Below, piece by piece: positions 32,461 through 46,204 of a DNA stretch of 64,000 nucleotides (positions within the stretch are counted from its first letter, which is position 1; each line of letters begins with the position of its first letter). Both the position numbers and the translations under genes were made by a program. The stretch is taken from contig OX411544.1 of NCBI GenBank assembly GCA_948146395.1, positions 93,173,232-93,237,231 on the forward strand, in the 5' to 3' direction. Origin of the DNA: Fragum whitleyi. Taxonomy: Eukaryota; Mollusca; Bivalvia; Cardiida; Cardiidae. The notes under the pieces were generated by a model. The model was not told the DNA's origin. It saw only the letters and a program-made list of their open reading frames with translations, and did no database searches.

Positions 32461-33355
32461 TTTGCATACTGAAAAAAGATGAAGTTTCTTTTACCCATAG
32501 GTTTCATCTTTATGTAATGCATGAACCAATCATAGGTAGGGAATTGCAGCCCAGACCATGTAGAATGATGTCAAAAATATGGTTATCTAGTCGTAAAACC
32601 TGGAATACAGAGTATCATTTGAAAAATTTGCTCAGTGGGCAAGCAAATGTTGGAACAAATCTGAAGTTTAACTATTTTGATTGCTCACTGAGAATTATCA
32701 TGAGAAATGTAGGTTTCCAGTTGCACAATCCCAAGCAGAAAATCTTTATTCGCACATGGATCAAGGTTGGATTAATGTGAAACAGTTGTAACTGCCTATA
32801 TATTTATAGGCAGTTGCAATTGTTTAACGTTGAACCATCAAATTATTCTTAATGGTCATCAATGGATCATTCTTGTAGAATTTGATATTGACTATCAAAA
32901 TGCTGAGGAAATTACAGTCGTCGGAGTCTCCGCTGTATACCATACACAGAAAGAAGCCCCTTATATTAAACCTTGCCATGCTCAACCTGCAGATAGTAAA
33001 GGCAAAGATCAGTGCTCTTATGTGTAGCCTGATCCTTGTCTACACCACCTGTTATCCCTTTAATGTTATTCTACAGAGATCTAAATTAATCATAACATTT
33101 CTAACATTCTAGCGGTGGAACTATCATTTTCAGCCAATTTAAATGTCTTGAAAGAACTTGTTAAAATTGACCTTGTATTTTTTAAGGAAGATTTTCAAAG
33201 TTTAGACTATTTAACGGTATTATTTACTGTTTTTAATTTAAGCCTACCCACAAAGCAGATTATAATTTCTTTGATTTGTTTGCATGAGGCTACTAAGGGT
33301 AAAGTGATGATTAGCCTCAGTAGTTCAAACTAGAGCTGTCGCAAAGCAGACTAAT
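32461..33355. other. Gene-free stretch with a small palindrome
   Basis: A palindrome CAGTTGTAACTGCCTATATA ... TATAGGCAGTTGCAATTG lies at about 32781-32821. Overlapping open frames at 32445-32780 and 32830-33112 have no recognisable domain and unlikely composition. Confidence 0.45.
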
Positions 33356-33359
33356 ACCC

Positions 33360-33690
33360 CCACCAGCTTTGTCAAAATATAAGTGCTATCAGTGCAGAAT
33401 GTGCTTGTAACAAATATTGAAAATTCAAGTTATATGCCTGTGATTTATTGTAGGTCACTTGGTTCTTGAATTAGAAAATTGACTGTGACCTTGACCTTTG
33501 GCCTATGTGACTCAAAAATGAAAGGGCACTTTCTTGGGTCATAAGCAGCATTTGTATGAAGTTTCATGATTCTTGGTCACTTGTTTCCTAAGTTAAGAGT
33601 CCGGAAAGGAAAAGGGTTATAGATTGACAGACAGACGGACATGGTGGAAGCAATATACCCCCCTCTACTTTGTAGGTGGGGGATATAAAA
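33360..33690 (+). repeat. Interspersed repeat, related to 38100-38570
   Basis: Shares 'GGTCACTTGGTTCTTGAATT'-type phrases, 'GGGCACTTTCTTGGGTCAT', 'GTATGAAGTTTCATGATT' and a tail 'GACAGACAGACGGACATG ... TACTCTACTT' with 38100-38570. Probably a non-autonomous element family. Confidence 0.6.
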
Positions 33691-35440
33691 AAAGTAACAA
33701 ACAGACAAAACATCATGACAATATTTTTTAGCTATTTGCCATTTGGATCTCATTATATTTTTCATAGACAATAAAGATTATGAGAATTTCAAGTTCTACT
33801 TATATTCAATTGTCTCTATTCATAAACATTTATAGAAAAAATTAAATTGTAAATGTGAATGGGTTAATAGTGTCTATGGTTGGGTGGTTGAGCATCTCTT
33901 GATCATGAGGTCCCAAATTTGTTTCCGGGAAGCTGCTATCAACCTTGGTTCTTGCACTGTCTTGAACTTGGTACAAATGATTTTTCTGGGAGACACAATC
34001 AAATTTATCATAGCAGTCATACTGACATAAAATATAACCGGCAATCTAGATTAGTCCCAAGCTCTTTCCTCTTCTTTTGAATACATAGCTGTTTCCATGA
34101 AAACAACAGAGACACAAAAGCTAGGGCATTCTGCTCTTTGAGAGATCCATTATACAGTTACAGAATGTTCTATATCATTTGACAAGGTCATTCAGGGTTT
34201 AACATCACTTTTACTGTAATTAATAATTCCGTCAAATCGCAGTATTCATTCAAATCCATACAGCTGAGCTTACCATCCAGCAGTTTCCTCTATACTGTAA
34301 TGTTTTGTAAGTAGTTTGTTTTGTGGAGATCACAACTGAAATAAGGAAAATAATGAAATAATTAGGTTTCATTTTTGAAAACGTCAAAAAATGGCACCAA
34401 TGTCTCATTTTTGAACATACATGAAATGTATAGTGACAGTGATATCATGACCATTCAAAAAAAGTTCTATTTTTTATCAAGAAGCCTGTCTAGCATAGCT
34501 CCAAATAAATTATCTAAATATTACCCTACAGAGTCAGAGTGTATCTTCTTTCATGCAAGATATGTTGAACAACAGTTGAACTTACCAAGGACACTAAATA
34601 TACAAACATGTATTGAGAGTCCATGATCTTACGATCTAATTCTATGCTTTATAAACAGGCCAATGGATTTTGTCAGGAAACAAAGTTGAAGTTTTATGGT
34701 TCAATCAAAAAGTGAATTGCATTAACTAGACATGTTTATTTATCACGGCTGTACTACAACTATAATTGTGCATGGAAATGAATATTTCAGTTTAAAATTG
34801 TAACGTAATCACCGAGAGGAGAGTTGTCAAAAATTCACTGTCTTACCCCACCTCCTTAAAAAAAACTTAGGCCCAGAACGTTATTATCTGTTAAGAGCGA
34901 AAAGATTTACATGTTTCGGACACGATAGCAAATAAATTAAATCAAAGATAAAAACAATACGTATGTATATTAAATAAAATAAAGGGATACAAAGAAACAG
35001 TCATTTCCTTTAAATCTTCGAGCGCAGAAAAACTTCCGGGTTTTGGAGCAAATGGACTGCTTGTTTTCACGATAATTTAGGGACGTTTTGCAAATAATGG
35101 ACAGATAAGTTGTTGGTTAAGCAACTTTTTAGGGATAAATTATCCTTTCTATTGAATAAAAATAGGACAATACTCGACAATGTGGCCAAATGACAATGTT
35201 ACGCTGGGCATATCTCACGATTTACGGATTTTCTTGTTCCGCCCGATATTACTAATCAAAGCGCCCCGTTGCCTTATTTAGACTGGAAGACGTCGATTTC
35301 GATCTAAAAACAGCCCCAAACGAATCATTTTCGCCATTTTCTCACTTCTTGCAATACTGAATCGTGATAAAAGTTAGTGTCGGCCATCTTGAATCCACTT
35401 TGAGAATGGTTAGAGCATGCCCCTACCCAGACTTAAATTT
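33691..35440. other. Gene-free stretch
   Basis: AT-rich with no supported exon or RNA gene. A short frame at 34375-34626 looks non-coding. Confidence 0.45.
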
Positions 35441-35597
35441 TCGTTCTCATACGGCGATTTTGTTCTCAAATAGAGAACGTTCTCAGTCTCTATTTTTTCA
35501 TAACCACCATTTTTTCTGAGAATCGCCCGTTTGAGTAAAATTCTCAAATAGAGCCTGAGAATGCAATAGAGAATGGTTTATAACCTCGGGCCCTGAC
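35440..35597. repeat. Repeat end with GTTTATAACCTCGGGCCC (inverted relative of 22278)
   Basis: Contains several AGAGAACG/GAGAATG/CTGAGAATCG words and ends GAGAATGGTTTATAACCTCG then GGCCCTGACC. This mirrors the sequence starting at 22278. The two are in opposite orientation 13 kb apart. Confidence 0.55.
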
Positions 35598-36239
35598 CCT
35601 ATTTCGAAAGCAACCTTCATTATGATAGATAGTTCAATTATTCTGTGTATGTCTAAAAGGAACCCGGTGAAAAACTGTAAACACTGACGGTTGTAGTTAT
35701 TCAAATTTAAAGAAGACACTCACTCTCATGTTACTTGAAGAACCCAGTCCCTTTTTAATTGCACGGTCAAATGAACGATCTAAGTTACGACGACACACCC
35801 ATTCTGTACATGTTGGTAGATAATAAAAGAAACACTGTAAACTATTTTGCGATTACGATATAAAATGTACGGAAGGACGCACAGGCACATGAGTAATCGG
35901 AAGGGCGGACGAAAAACGCCATCGCCATAGCTCTTTTGACCTTTTTGCAGTAGAGGAATAAATTTTACAGGTAAGAGGAAACTAAAGCTATTTACTCTCA
36001 GACTTGATAGAGTATGTTGAAGAAAGAAAGAAACGTAACCGTTAGTAAAAGAACACGCTGAAGGTGTAGTTCATATGTCTCGTTTTCTCTTGTCCTGATG
36101 ATCAGGTCGCATGACTCTTCTCCTTTACCCGAGGTTAAGCCCGTTCCAAATCTTCTGTCCAGAAAAATACAAGCCAAAAATAATAATGGAGAATGCTGGA
36201 GGGGTAGTACCTGTATTACAGTTAAACTGACAATTTTCG

Positions 36240-36535
36240 GCCAGCGTATGCCAAGCGTACTCAACTTATGAGTAACGTACCTCTGGCGACACTCTATATA
36301 GCGTATTGACCGTATGCATGCCGTATGACTGGCGTATTTTCCATACGCTGGCATACGCTGAACATTTTTTAACATGTTAAAAATAATTTTGGGGCTTCTG
36401 CGTATAAGAACGTATACCAACGTATACCAGCGTACTTGTAGCGTACACGACTTATGACTAACGAATGCCTAGCGTACATCAGCGTATGCGAGCGTATGAG
36501 CATACGTTGGCATACGTTAGTACTGTACGCTGTGG
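36240..36535 (+). repeat. CGTA word array, 10-11 bp spacing
   Basis: Dense CGTA/TACG words in both orientations, for example ACGTATACCA, ACGTATACCAG, CGTACTTGTAG, CGTACACGA, CGAATGCCTAG, CGTACATCAG and CGTATGCGAG in succession. Spacing is close to one helical turn. No protein is plausible here. Confidence 0.8.
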
Positions 36536-36584
36536 TGTGACAGCCCCTTAAGTCAGTGTAGGTTTAATTGAAATAATTCAATTC

Positions 36585-36938
36585 AAATCACAACGAGATG
36601 ATATTTTCCCAATTCTGAAAGATTTGCATTGACGGTTACCTGTACAAACATGAATTGAGTTCAAAATCCCAAATCTTACTTTCAAAGCTCTGCACAATCA
36701 GGTGCCAAAGTACATTTCAAACCTACTTGAAGCGTAAAACTCTGGACGGAACCTCAGATAGCAAAACAATTCAATCAAACTAGTAACTCCCCAAAAAACA
36801 GAACTACTAAGAACGGGGATAGGTGCTTCCGTTAAAGCGATGCCCAAACTGTTGGATAAACTGCCATCAAAGATCAGAGACTGTGAAACATTGCACATGT
36901 TCGAAACATTTCTAAAAACTCATCTGCCCTTCCTTTAG
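36585..36938 (+). pseudogene. C-terminal fragment of a non-LTR retrotransposon reverse transcriptase
   Basis: One frame reads IFPILKDLH, RLPVQT, IEFKI and LTFKALHNQVPKYISNLLEA, then NSGRNLR, KAMPKLLDKLPSKIRDCETL and FETFLKTHLPFL before a TAG at 36936-36938. This is the familiar end of LINE-type (jockey/CR1-like) ORF2 proteins. In-frame stops break it at about 36630, 36648, 36735 and 36759. No endonuclease or reverse transcriptase core lies upstream, so it is a dead 5'-truncated remnant. Confidence 0.85.
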
Positions 36939-36949
36939 GATATATTACA

Positions 36950-37060
36950 AGGGAAAACTGTTTGCTAATTATATCCCGCTTTGAACGCAATTGTACGTGC
37001 AAAGCGGGGTCAAATTGGCAAACAATCTGCTTCGTTTGGTTATCTTGAACGCAGGGTTAT
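36950..37060. mobile_element. Fold-back element, family 3, damaged left arm
   Basis: Contains TATCCCGCTTTGAACGCAAT then TGTACGTGCAAAGCGGGG and ends CTTGAACGCAGGG. It directly follows the reverse-transcriptase remnant. Confidence 0.65.
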
Positions 37061-37466
37061 GCACCCGCTTGCATAAAGCTGTGGTTGTGCGGTTTTCAAA
37101 GAAAATCGACGACATGTAGTTTTAAAATTACTGTTTTTATCAATATGAATGATTCTTCGTGTTTATATAGTATGCAGTTTATTTAATTACAATACAATGC
37201 ATTTTATTGTATTAAACATACATTATGTTTACAGAAAGCAACAAACATTCTTAATCAAAGTACTGAAAGTACTGATAAGTTGGAATGCGTTCGAGAGATG
37301 GTGACCTCAAGCTTCTAACGAAGCTGACGCCTCCCGCCCACCACAGGTGATCACATAATACGTGTCGTCTTTTGACGGGCGTATATAAATCAATGTATTT
37401 CAACAAAGAGACACGCTTAAACCTCTGAATCGCTATACAGCCCTGAATCTGATGAAAGAAAAATGA

Positions 37467-37989
37467 TAACAAGAGGGCCAGAATGACCCTAAACCGCTCA
37501 CCTGAATTCGATTGGTCCAATGGATCTTATCCAAGAAACTTTCTGGCAAAGATTCATTCAAATTTGCCTAATTATTGAAGAGAAGACATAATTCGAATTA
37601 TAAGCAGTCATAATAGACCCTGTCAACCCATTTATTACAGAGGAGACTCAAAATTAGCCCTACCCTGCCACACCCATATTTATGAGCTAATGACAATTTT
37701 GCCAACAATATTTGAAGTGGGTCAACAAAGGAAATCTGCTCAGTGGTTCAGGAGGAGATGCCGTTCAAATATTTTGGGCTCAAAATAAGCCCCGCCCTGC
37801 CATACCCATATTTATTGGCCAATTAGAATATAGCGACAATTTTGAAGAGGGTCACATTCTGGCAAAATTTCATTGAAATTGGCCCAGCGGTTTAGGAGAA
37901 GAAGAAGTCTTAAGAAAGTTGACGACGGACGACGGAGTCAGGATGATCCTTAAAGCTCCCCTTGAGCACATTGTGTTCAGGTGAGCTAA
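37467..37989 (+). mobile_element. HINE-like element, short copy
   Basis: 5' end AACAAG, hairpin AGGGCCAGAATGACCCT, then GCTCACCTGAA (37496-37506). 3' end hairpin GAGCAC-ATT-GTGTTC, then TTCAGGTGAGC (37976-37986) and CTAA. The core has two units with 'CCCGCCCTGCCATACCCATATTTAT'-type phrases (imperfect). A GACGACGGACGACGG tract precedes the 3' end. No protein. Confidence 0.82.
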
Positions 37990-38099
37990 AAAAGAAGAAA
38001 ATGATATGGATCATACAGCCGACTAATGGACGCACTGGGGAACACTTATACACTCAAAACAGGTTTTTTTTTTTTATTATTTTTCGAATGACTTCTGCT

Positions 38100-38570
38100 C
38101 CATTTGAGTTATCAATTACATTTTTAATTAGAAGTGTCGCAAATTGGACCTCAACAAGTGATTTGTCCATGATGAAAAGATATTTTCGCAGGGAAGTCTT
38201 TTACTTTATGAGTTGGATCTCAAGACAATTTTTGGACGAAGTTCAATTGTGATTTTGACCTTTGTGACTCCAAAATTGGGCACTTTCTCGGGTCATCAAT
38301 AAATTTTATGATTTGAGTCAATTGGTTGTTCAGTCAGAGTGGAAACTGTTAACTGTTTAAATTTACTGATGACCGTGATATGTATGACCCCGAAACAATA
38401 GGGCATTTCTTTGGGTCATGGGCAATATTTGTGTAAAGTTTCGTCATTGCAGGTGAATTGCTTCTCCGTTTATCTAGCGGAAAGCAAAAGGTCAATGGAC
38501 TGAGAGACAGACATGATGAAATCAATATATGCTACTCTACTTCTGAGTTGGGGGTACAGTTAATAACATC
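38100..38570 (+). repeat. Interspersed repeat, related to 33360-33690
   Basis: Contains 'GGGCACTTTCTCGGGTCATC', 'GTGTAAAGTTTCGTCATT', 'GAGAGACAGACATGATG' and 'TGCTACTCTACTTCTGAGTT', each matched by the 33360 copy. Confidence 0.6.
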
Positions 38571-39378
38571 GTGAAATTGATAAGGTGAACGATTTTGGAA
38601 TGATTTAGGCATGATGTTGAATGAGTGAGCGGAGCGAGTTTTGAGTGAAATTTAAAGGAGGGAATCCAGTGTCGCTTATTTTGTTCAGGTTGAACAAAAT
38701 TAGCTATTTATAAAACCTATATAAAATATGCATAAAAGTTCAATCAATAGCTTTCTATATCGCCAAGAACCAATCAGACGCTTTTAATTTCAATTATGTT
38801 AGTGAAATCGCGAATTGGTTCTTGCTTAATTCATTTTGAATGTACATGTTGAGCTTATTTTTTTAATAACTTTGAGCGTTTTTGAATGGTTTGAGTGAGT
38901 GTTAGGAATGAATCAATGGAGCGCTGAGAGAGCGATTAAGAATGTTTTTTATTGAGATGAATGTCACGATGTAACTAATTGTATGGGGTGCTCTTAAACG
39001 TGTTGATGTGTATGAATGTGAAGAAAACAACTTGAACTAGTTGGTTTGTTTCAAATAGCAAATTGTCTTGGTGATAAATGCAATTGGGCAAAGATATTCA
39101 TAATTCAATTAAAGATAGGGTGGCAAGGGTTTATGTGGATGAGTATTGGGGTTTTACAATGAAACATTCGTGTAGATAACTGCAATATGGCGAAAAAAAA
39201 CCCACCGACAATAAGTTGTAAAATTATTTATTAAGTTTAAAAGTGTATCATCACTTTAAGAAAAGATTTTTATTTCGTAGCTCAGACAGAAATTTACAAT
39301 ATAACACCTTGTCAATAGAAGGTCGTTCAGAAAGAGAAACTATACCTTTAAAAGAAGCTATAACATAATTCTACGAAA

Positions 39379-39512
39379 AACAGGTCGCGACCTTACCAAA
39401 TAAGCAGATCACGTGGTTGGTCTGTGCTATTGCTACAATACTGAGAAAACAGATCGCGACATTACCAAATAAGCAGATCACGTGATTGGCTAGTGCTATT
39501 GTCAATTGCTGA
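39379..39512 (+). repeat. Two-unit tandem duplication, 67 bp
   Basis: Units share AAACAGGTCGCGACCTTACC and AAATAAGCAGATCACGTG with few changes. Confidence 0.7.
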
Positions 39513-39954
39513 CCGTATTGGGCTTGACTTATCACATGATTTCCAAATATAGTAATGCAAACATGTGATTCTAATATATTCGTACGCGATTTTCAATAAA
39601 TATAGTTTAAAACATAAATTAGCGTGTTAAAAATGTACGTGAAGTGATAGTTGTGTAATTGTACAGCATTATTACTTTTTGATGAAATAAACTGTATGTC
39701 TTTGTCAAGTTGAGATATACAAAATAGGCCGAAGTGTATTCACATCCTGTTCACGTGATATGTGTTCTCAAGAAACCCGAAATGAAATTACCTTATGTTC
39801 ATTTTGCGGTTTTGTTAAATCTAAGTTGGAAATGCTCCGCATTCCAACTTAAAAACGGAGAAAATCTTCAAGATTTACAAACAATATGGTAATTATAGTC
39901 AAAACATTTAAGACTATGGGTTTAACAGAAGAACAATTCTTATAATATGGGGGT

Positions 39955-40175
39955 AAAAAATGGAGTCAAGGGGTCAAATCTTAGTAAAACCTTGTTTGCA
40001 CTCCGGAGGATTCATCCTAGGCCCAAATGTATTGACACTTTGTAGGAATGTTTGTCTCCATCAAATCTCGGTCAAGTTCGAAATTGGGTCAAGTGGGGTC
40101 AAAAATAGGGATTAAGGGGTCAAATCTTAGAAAAACCTTGTGTGCACTCTAGAGGCCACATTCTAAATGAATCCA
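39955..40175 (+). repeat. Remnant of the 145-bp satellite
   Basis: Holds 'GGGGTCAAATCTTAG', 'AAAACCTTG', 'GCACTCTAGAGGCCACATTC' and 'TTCGAAATTGGGTCAAGTGG', all diagnostic of the 58.1-59.5 kb array, in about one and a half units without HINE ends. Confidence 0.8.
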
Positions 40176-41300
40176 TCCATTTTTCCATTCCTTGGCTAAC
40201 ATCTTTAAAGGCGACACATGCACTTTGCTGCACATTACAGCAATTATTTACTTGTACACTACTGTCGTTAAATTAGTGCGAAGTATATGAAATTTGACAG
40301 GTTCCTTATTTATTTATTTGTACAGGGTCTCAAATGAATTGTAAAGCGCCTTTTAACATTTTTAAATCGCTATCATGATGATGAATTAGGTTTATCATTG
40401 TAATAATAATAATCATTGATATTACTATTGTTTTGCTAATGATTATTATTGTTATTTTTTAAAAAGCTTCTCTTTCTGTAAACTGTAAAAAGGGTATTTA
40501 TTAAGTTACACCAAAAAGAATTAAAAGAATCACCAACATTCATGTAACATTTCTCTGTGCCAATTCGATTGTACTGAAATTCTCACTTCCACATCTAACA
40601 CGAAAAATAGTGTACAACCAGCAAACCATAAAAATAGTGTTACTCTTCTCTTGCCGCGATGAAACATCACATCTTTTTGGGCGTAAACTGTAAAACGTAT
40701 GGTGGCATATTTCTGTCACAGGATACGAGGTAGCAGAATGTTTTGACACGTTGAATATTTTTTTATGGCATTTGAGAGCAATTGTTGTATTTGATGACAC
40801 ACGAACAATTCAAAAGCTTTTGTGTATATTATTATCGCAGTATTCCATGTGTGTTGACTTGAGGTTTCAAGTAACAGTGGACATTCTTAATAAGCCATGG
40901 TTGCACGTTGGTTCTAACAGGGACTCTCAATATACATATATGTACATTTAGGGTCCGTGGTTCTAAGCATTTTTGACAGTTTATTGATTACGTTAACGAA
41001 TAAAATATCGTATGACGTAAAAACGTCGACATGTTTATCGATTTAACTAGGTAGAACGCGTTCTGTGAAAAACCTTATCTGAATTTTACAAAACTTCGCT
41101 TGTTGATTTTTACCATTTTTCCGATTTCATATCGGGTTTTATTTTTCGAATTATTCGACAGGTTTTTATATGTAACGTTCTAAAGCTGTAACGCATGTTT
41201 CTAGCACGACGTTGTGAATAGACGTTACTTTTAACACGCATCAGTCATATCGCGACTTGTGGAACACCTAACAATGGTTATCACCATTTAACACACCAGT
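40176..41300. other. Gene-free stretch
   Basis: No supported coding feature; an ATT-rich microsatellite-like tract lies at about 40395-40460. Confidence 0.4.
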
Positions 41301-41305
41301 GCAAC

Positions 41306-41537
41306 CAGGACCTGAGGTTATAAAACTTGTCTCATTTTCAATTCAGATTTTCTTAAATTTTACTCGTTATTCAGTTGTAATACTAATATAAATGTATGAA
41401 CACGAAAGATTACATTAATAAGTTGTTATAAATAACAACTTATTAATATCATCTCTTCAATTTTTACACATTTATTTAAATTCAAAATTTGAGAAAACTC
41501 CCAGATGAGTCTGAGTAAACGGTTTTATAACTTAGGG
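41306..41537. mobile_element. Fold-back element, family 4
   Basis: Outer arms CTGAGGTTATAAAAC / GTTTTATAACTTAG, and a long central palindrome ATTAATAAGTTGTTATAAAT then AACAACTTATTAAT. A second copy with the same arms is at 56174-56418. Confidence 0.78.
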
Positions 41538-44500
41538 CCGTGATTACCATATCCGATTCTCAGGATATTCAGCCGACTAAGGCGATTATTCAACCATTGA
41601 TGAGAGACCAATGCCTGAAAAATATGGCACACCGTTGGGCTCGACCTGTTATCGCCATGATTTGCAGTCGCACTACCGTAGTTATCAAGTTTTTCACGGC
41701 TGCTGTTTATGCAGCTAGGCATCTGTGAATTTTTCGGCATTTTTCAACAACAGTTTCATTATGTGAGTACGTAGAAGCTGCGTCGTAATGACGTTACGCA
41801 AGATACTGGTGACCCTTTGCGTTACAAATAGTTTCGACGTCCGCGTGAATGTAACGTTCCGTTTTTACTAACCTTTTTTCACGCCAACATTTGCGAACGA
41901 TATATTTCTTTCATTGAAACGCTGTTAAACTTTGCGAAGATTGAAAAATACATAGGTTGTATTTTTTATGACACAAAATGGACACGGATTTCCGAAGATT
42001 CCGGCGCAGATCTAATGATATAGTGCAGAGTAGGATTGGTTCGGTGTGATTTTGAAACACTTATTCAAAGTAAATATATACGAGCGATATCAAATAATTC
42101 TAGCGGTTCAGAAATAAGATTTTGATTTACTAGTAATATGTATTTTTAGAAAATTGACCAGAACTTATTATTCAAATCGAGGACTTTCAATTATGATTAA
42201 TAAGATGATTTCGAAGAAATCGTGTTTATCTGAACCAATCGCTCTTACCACTGAAGAAATCTTACTTTGAATTGACTTTGACATTTTACTTCTTTTTTAT
42301 TCAGTTTGATAAAATGTTTTCTGTTTGGGATGTTCTCAGATAGATCAGTTTATGACAGTATAATGTGTTTTATATTTACTGATTTTTTTTCCAATTTGCT
42401 TTTATTTTATTTCATATTGATAACAGTTTGAATCTACATCTTCTTTTCTGTATATATCATGCGTACATTTGGAGCAGTTTAATTCATTCACTTATTATTT
42501 TATAATTATTATTATCATAGGTTTAAAATAAAAAAAATCAAATCAAATCAAGCATGTGAAATGCGAATGCATTCAATCATATTTATTCTGCTTTTGCCTG
42601 GTAACGGGGAAAATCAACGTCGCGTTCCGTAAAATAACGTAGGTGGGACATTTTTGGGCGACTTTTGTATTTATCAATAAAATCATTACTATTAAGCCGA
42701 GCATTGAAAGAATCATACCTTTGAAAACAGAAATGAAAATGTATTTTTCCATAGAAATTTTAATTCAATGCAACAAGTTAAAGATATAAATAATTTAGGT
42801 TGAAAATAGCAATTTTTCATTATCGACGTCAAAAATGACAGTGGGACATTTTTAGGTGACTTCTGCATTTTCACTATGCTTCATTACGGCTCTTTAAAAA
42901 ATAATTATATTTACATTTTTATAATCTATAGAGAAAATGTATTTTTTAATGTAAAAATCAACTTGATCAGTGAACTTTACATAGAACGGTAAAGACAATT
43001 TCGCGACTTCACTTATTTAGAAACTTACTTATTCAGAAAGCGGACTACCAGCTCTAGACTGGTCCACATATCGACTATCAGAATAGCCTAGAACAGGCTA
43101 TTCTGATATTCGACAGTGAGACCAGTCTACACCCGACCCGAAAGCGGGCGAGAAATAAGTTGGCCCGTTGTCTTGCGTCTTGTATCCTTAACTTGAACAG
43201 GCCCATCGGTTGTCACGGGTACGGGGGAAAGTGACTTGTAAAACGGGCCGGTCTGGACGTGGACTTATCTCAATTCTACTGATTTCTGACCACCATTTGT
43301 CTGAGTCTTTTTCGATTTTACTCATCGACAGTCGGGCGACGCATTGCTTATCTTAAGGTAACTGCGGGCAGATAATATGATCGAATTTTCGACTTATTCA
43401 AAATCGCACAATGACTGTGCGGGTATTGACGAACGTGCAATAAAAAGGCTTGAAGATCGTTCATTTCAGTCGTGACGTCATTAAGAAGCAAACCCCGGCC
43501 TTTTCGGTCTGCCAAAATCAGTATTTGCAAATATTTTCTGAATTAATCGGCCGTTTTTTTACGAAAAAAGTTTGATTTAGAAAGTTAAAGACCGCCCGAG
43601 CTAGTCGTTCAATTTCTGTGCGCAGAAGGCCTTCTCATTTTATACGTTCACTTATTGAATTTCTTACACTTATATCTTCACATATATACACATGACGTTT
43701 TCGGGATAAGAATTGATTAAAAATTTTATTTCCAAAAGAGTGTACAATTACTGAATTTTGTCCCGAAAACAGGATCGGCCCCTTGATGACATCACGACGT
43801 TAACTCTACATTATGAAACTCCCTTTTATGACCGACATATGAAAGCTGGTATTTTAAAGTTCAGTTTTATAACATTAGGCAATATTTGAGGACAATTTGA
43901 AATTTGGATATAAATTGACCCGCTATATGTCCGCAGTTACCTTAATTAAGCCTACCTCCGAAAAAAAAAAAAAAAAAAAACCAACACCAAAAACAGTTGA
44001 AATGTTTTTACATGCTACGAATCAATAGACCTACACATTATACATACTCTTTAGTTTGGAAGACTCCAGTTTACAAAAAATTCAGTGAATTCAGGTGATG
44101 CAGTCTATGTAAGAATAATCCAGATTAAGAAATTGACTGTTTAGTTAAATCTTTTGCGAAGAGTAGCTTTAAATAAAGTAGGATAGCTGGGACGAGCAGA
44201 ATGTTTTAGTGGGACGAGCAGAATGTTTATACCCGGATACCCGAGATCTCCTTACCCGCGGGTACTCGAGTACGGCCTGGTGATAATTATTGTCCATATA
44301 GGACCGTGACTGCGCCATGATCTGGAAATCAACTCCAGCCAAAAAGAATTGAAGACTTTAATGAAGTCATAAATCTTTTTTAATTAAGTCCCATAATGTA
44401 GCCTACATAGTGCTTAAACAAAAGTCGGGTAATGATTCAGGATCCGGGTAGGGAGGTAGCCCTACCCTGGTAACCCGGCCCCGCCACTGAGTGGCTTGGC

Positions 44501-46200
44501 CTACTCGAGTACTCGTCCAACACAAATAAAAGTCAGCCAGAAAAAAAAAAACGGTTTAATTTTATCTAGATTCAGTGTTTTGGCGGTGGCGGGAAAAAAC
44601 AAACAACGATCGAAATAATCCTGAAGAGACACAAGTCGGTAGGCGTTCCGAAATGAAAAGTTAAATTATTAAATTTTCGCGGGCGCATGACAGGCAAATA
44701 ACTGTTTCGGTTAACGGAAAAGATCGAGTGTTGTTCCGAATACCATCGTCGAATTGACGGAATTCGCCGAACTTGGTCGACCTGCTTGCTTGTACACTAC
44801 GAGTTAGGATGAGAAATCCGAATTTTATTCTTATAATATAATAAAGTTAACTCATTGAAGTCTGGAATGATGATAATAGATAAAATAATAATAATAGATA
44901 ATTCTTTTATGATAGAAAAAGTAAAAGGTAGCCTGTTATCTATATTGGAGGTCAAAACCTTTTTTTGACATCATTCAACTCGCGATTTTTTTAAGTTATT
45001 CGATTTTATTGGGAAACAATCGAAATGTGGAAATGAAAAAAGGAAAGTTTATAAACTTTTAGGCGAATAATTGAAGGGTAAGGTGTTCAAGTTTTGAGAA
45101 ACTTTTGTCTCAGAATAAAGTAGGCAATTTATCGTCGCTATTTGTATTGAGTAGTGTACCTAGGAAGTACACAATAAACATATTTCTAGACAATGAAAAG
45201 GTAAATGAAATTCGGATGCTCTATATTTTCGGATGGATTTAGCTTAATTGTGAAGAAGATTGTTTTAGCATGTTTAATTCTTAAATATTTTTGTGTTTGA
45301 AGTTAAAACACAATTTTCTTTCTTCGTATGGTTGGTCATTACATAGTTAGTAACTCGTCCTGTCAACTTGGCCAGTATATGCTATATTTGCCTAATTCCG
45401 TGGGTATTTCTAAAAATAGCTCTAGACAACTGTGATGACGTCATCAAAACAAAGAATTTCGGAGCTTGAAAATAACATGCTCATTTTGTGTTTGTTTTGA
45501 CACAGTCTACGTATGTGTAACTCCATTGCTTTAGAAATAATTGAATATTATGTTAAGGAACTATACATAACATATGAAAAACTCGGTTTTCCTTTATCCG
45601 TGGCCTGTCAAGAAAGTAGGTTAAATTAAGAACAATACTGGGATGACAACTAAAGAAATTGGATGCTACACATGCATAGTATGTCTTAAGCCTCGTCCTT
45701 AAACTTGAACTTTATTAAATGTAAATAAATACTTGAATCCGTTCTTTTTAGAAGACTACCATTTTTAAATTCAGGAATTCCGAAAATTTTAGATAAAAGA
45801 TCGATTATGCTAAATTTTGATGGACCAATCTCATTTTTCAAAGTAAATTTGATCAAAACATATGAATAATCCTTTCTCAGAATAAACTGTGGAGAACTAT
45901 AATGTTTCCTATCTTCGTTCAACATTTTTTAATAGCCACGGATAAAAGACAACCCACGGCTTTAGGCATATCAACCATATATATTATATAAGGACATATA
46001 TACCTAGCTGCAACAAATATATACCAGACATGCCATTCATCCTGATTTCCCCGGGACAGTCCAGTATTTTCAATGCTTGTCCCAAAGTGCCATGTTTCTT
46101 TCAGATGTCCCAGAAATTTAGGGAAACAAAATTCTGAGTGTTTGATAGTCAAAAGGGTGTTGATAAGCAATCCTTATGATCAGAACTACATTTTATTTTA
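41538..46200. other. Gene-free stretch, one hairpin
   Basis: A perfect 11-bp hairpin CAGAATAGCCT-AGAAC-AGGCTATTCTG (43079-43105) is nested inside GACTGGTC/GACCAGTC arms. A poly-A tract lies at about 43963-43980. Short frames at 41540-41728 and 45686-46170 have no recognisable domain. Confidence 0.45.
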
Positions 46201-46204
46201 TTAA

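Noticed and set aside
36698..36898. Reverse-strand 66-codon frame
   Set aside because: It is antisense to the recognisable reverse-transcriptase remnant on +.
41525..41740. Pair of opposed ~65-codon frames as a gene
   Set aside because: No family resemblance on either strand and no splice context.
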